DNA of 48,421 nucleotides from an uncultured Psychromonas sp. (GTDB taxonomy: Bacteria > Pseudomonadota > Gammaproteobacteria > Enterobacterales > Psychromonadaceae). The translations under genes were made by a program, and so were the position numbers. The notes under the pieces were generated by a model. It saw nothing but the letters and a program-made list of their open reading frames with translations, was not told where the DNA came from and searched no databases. This document shows, piece after piece, positions 46,669-48,421 of the stretch. Where the stretch lies: the NCBI RefSeq assembly GCF_947489755.1, contig NZ_CANLFB010000028.1, forward strand, positions 1 to 48,421, given 5' to 3'. Numbering within the stretch: the first letter of the stretch is position 1; every line of letters starts with the position of its first letter.

Positions 46669-48318
46669 TTACTCTTCATGTTGATAATATTCATATCTAT
46701 TTTTACCGCGTCTCTTGCTTTTATATAAAGCAAGGTCCGCTTGTTTAACTAATTCGACAGAATCAGTATTGAGTTGTGGAATAACAGATGAAACACCTAA
46801 ACTGATGGTTACATGATTGTAGGGAGATTCGCTATGCATTATTTGCAAGTTATTAACTACTTTTCTTGCTTTCTCTGCAATCGAAAAACCTTCGACCAAA
46901 TCACCTTCTAATAAAATAACAAACTCTTCTCCACCATAACGCGCAAAGAAATCAGTCGGCCTTTTAAGTGATTTTTGTATGTTTTCAGCTACTTTTTGTA
47001 AACATTTATCGCCCGCCACATGGCCATACGTATCATTAAACTTTTTAAATTCATCGATATCAATCATCAATAAAGTTAACGGCTTTTGACTGCGTATTTT
47101 TACCTGCCATAGTTTGTTAAGTGTATAATCCAACCACCTTCTATTAAACACCCCTGTTAAATCATCAATTTGAGATAAAGATTCCAGCATAGCATTTGAT
47201 TTTTCAAGCTCATCTCGACGCTCATTAACCATATCAATCACAGTATTAAAGCCAATAATCAGATCGCCAATTTCATCTTTTTTATAACCTTCAATATGTT
47301 CTAAAGGTTGTTTATTTAGCACCATTTCTTTAATAGATTCAGCCGCTTTTTTTAAAGGGCTAAAGAAGAAAAAGAGAAAAAAGGTAATAGCCAAAAAAAC
47401 AGCAAAGCTGACAATCACGCCACTGATAATTGAAGCTTTTAAACTTTCGTTTATTGTTTGATAAACTTTATCAACAGGCGACCTTACAATCACAAACCAA
47501 TTTAAAGCGCGAATATTAGATGCAGCAACCAGCATCTCATCGCCGGACGCGCTTATCGTCTCACCAACGCCATTAAAACCATCCATGACATCATCGTAAA
47601 AGGTAACCTCCCCTTTTTTGGGAATGCTTTTAAATACTAAGTTTGGCGTACTTGATGCTAAAAATACCTTATTCGTTTTTGATATCACTAAAATATCGCT
47701 AGCATCACTGTAATCTCGATCAAAAATATACTCCATAAATCCTGGACGGTTCAAAAAAATAGGCGCTTCTAAAACACCTAAAACGCGTCCACTTTCATCT
47801 CTTAATGCTTTTGCAATAACAACAAGAATTTCACCATTAACCTCAGAACGAAAAGGAGAACTAATAATCACCTGTTCACTATTGTTAGCATTTATCATCC
47901 ATTTATAACTAGATACGTCTAAATTTCTTCTACCTGGGATAACTGGATATTCAGCTATTACGCCTTTTCCAGAAGGGTGTATAACAGCAAAACCTTGCGG
48001 GAAAAAATCAGTAAAAGTAATATACATTTTAATTTTTTCAGTTAAAAACTCCTCTGATTGCATTCTTTCTGGTGGAATCAAAGCAGCTAAAGCGGCTAAA
48101 AATTTGGTACGTTTATCAATTTTATTTTTTATATCTTTAGCAATAAAATTAGCTGCTGTGTATTGCTCTTTATTAATTTGATTTTTTATTTCAGACTTAA
48201 TAATTAAAAAATTATAAATTTGAAGTAATGTAAAAATAACAACAATAAATGCTGACACATAAATAGATAATTTAGTAGAAATACGCGATGGCGTTATGGG
48301 AATAAGAATAGTTTTCAT
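46669..48318 (-). CDS. diguanylate cyclase with Cache sensor and HAMP
   Basis: 549 aa. TM1 about 17-40; periplasmic dCache sensor about 45-285; TM2 about 292-318; HAMP about 318-370; GGDEF domain about 385-549. The active site is RYGGEEF (near residue 460), preceded by the product-inhibition I-site RPTD at the right distance. It makes cyclic di-GMP in response to an external small molecule and should be active. It converges on the HAD pseudogene with a 17-base gap. Its promoter lies in the last 100 bases of the window. Confidence 0.93.
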   Translation of the reverse strand: MKTILIPITPSRISTKLSIYVSAFIVVIFTLLQIYNFLIIKSEIKNQINKEQYTAANFIAKDIKNKIDKRTKFLAALAALIPPERMQSEEFLTEKIKMYITFTDFFPQGFAVIHPSGKGVIAEYPVIPGRRNLDVSSYKWMINANNSEQVIISSPFRSEVNGEILVVIAKALRDESGRVLGVLEAPIFLNRPGFMEYIFDRDYSDASDILVISKTNKVFLASSTPNLVFKSIPKKGEVTFYDDVMDGFNGVGETISASGDEMLVAASNIRALNWFVIVRSPVDKVYQTINESLKASIISGVIVSFAVFLAITFFLFFFFSPLKKAAESIKEMVLNKQPLEHIEGYKKDEIGDLIIGFNTVIDMVNERRDELEKSNAMLESLSQIDDLTGVFNRRWLDYTLNKLWQVKIRSQKPLTLLMIDIDEFKKFNDTYGHVAGDKCLQKVAENIQKSLKRPTDFFARYGGEEFVILLEGDLVEGFSIAEKARKVVNNLQIMHSESPYNHVTISLGVSSVIPQLNTDSVELVKQADLALYKSKRRGKNRYEYYQHEE

Positions 48319-48421
48319 TAAATTAAAACTTATTGTCTAGGACTTGTTCATAGGTTGGATCTTAAGAAAAAAATACATTGAAAACATGCTCTGAATTTGA
48401 TCTGATAGTAATCGCCAAACC

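Overview
The window is AT-rich DNA from a marine gammaproteobacterium, most likely Psychromonas or a close relative. This assignment rests on codon and base composition, on the cbb3 oxidase-FNR-UspE synteny, and on the bcp/perM/tusA-like/bepA cluster. It is an inference, because no marker such as rRNA is present. The left edge carries the 5' part of a minus-strand tRNA-Asn gene, followed by two decayed tandem copies of its 5' half.

Layout. 0.4-1.7 kb: an ECF sigma factor with a DUF3379 partner, closed by a clear terminator. 2.3-12.2 kb: a complete cytochrome cbb3 oxidase block, with ccoNOQP (structural), ccoH-ccoI-ccoS and a TauE/SafE-like membrane protein (assembly and copper handling), then fnr and uspE (oxygen and stress response). 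12.4-14.3 kb: a chemoreceptor. 14.6-18.4 kb: bcp, perM, a TusA-like protein and the BepA protease. 18.5-28 kb: a YgjV/GNAT fusion, a LysE exporter, an FMN-binding glutamate synthase-like enzyme, CvfB, the ydiI/ydiJ pair, a small lipoprotein and pepB. 30-33.6 kb: iscS, iscR, trmJ and suhB. 34-41 kb: an EEP-family nuclease/phosphatase, a PLP enzyme paired with a DecR-type regulator, an AsmA protein and an ornithine cyclodeaminase family protein. 41.4-45 kb: a more GC-rich accessory segment holding a trimethylamine monooxygenase (tmm) operon with a DMT transporter, a 97-aa protein and a 36-aa membrane protein. 45.8-48.3 kb: a frameshifted HAD hydrolase and a Cache-GGDEF diguanylate cyclase.

The most striking observation is a collapsed isc operon. 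In gammaproteobacteria the usual order is iscR-iscS-iscU-iscA-hscB-hscA-fdx-iscX-pepB. Here iscR, its two tandem operator sites, iscS and pepB are intact, but only about 1 kb lies between iscS and pepB. Reading that kilobase on the minus strand shows stop-riddled, frameshifted remnants of iscU, the start of iscA, the 3' part of fdx and the 3' end of iscX, in the ancestral order, while hscBA are essentially gone. IscS itself has lost its last four residues, part of the tail that contacts IscU. The strain has apparently abandoned ISC-type Fe-S assembly at this locus while keeping the desulfurase and the regulator.

A second point of interest is the tmm operon. It makes TMAO synthesis plausible, but no TMAO demethylase is visible, and its upstream region is densely self-complementary. 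Three short genes or gene remnants (38 aa, 36 aa, tRNA fragments) would be missed by ordinary gene callers.
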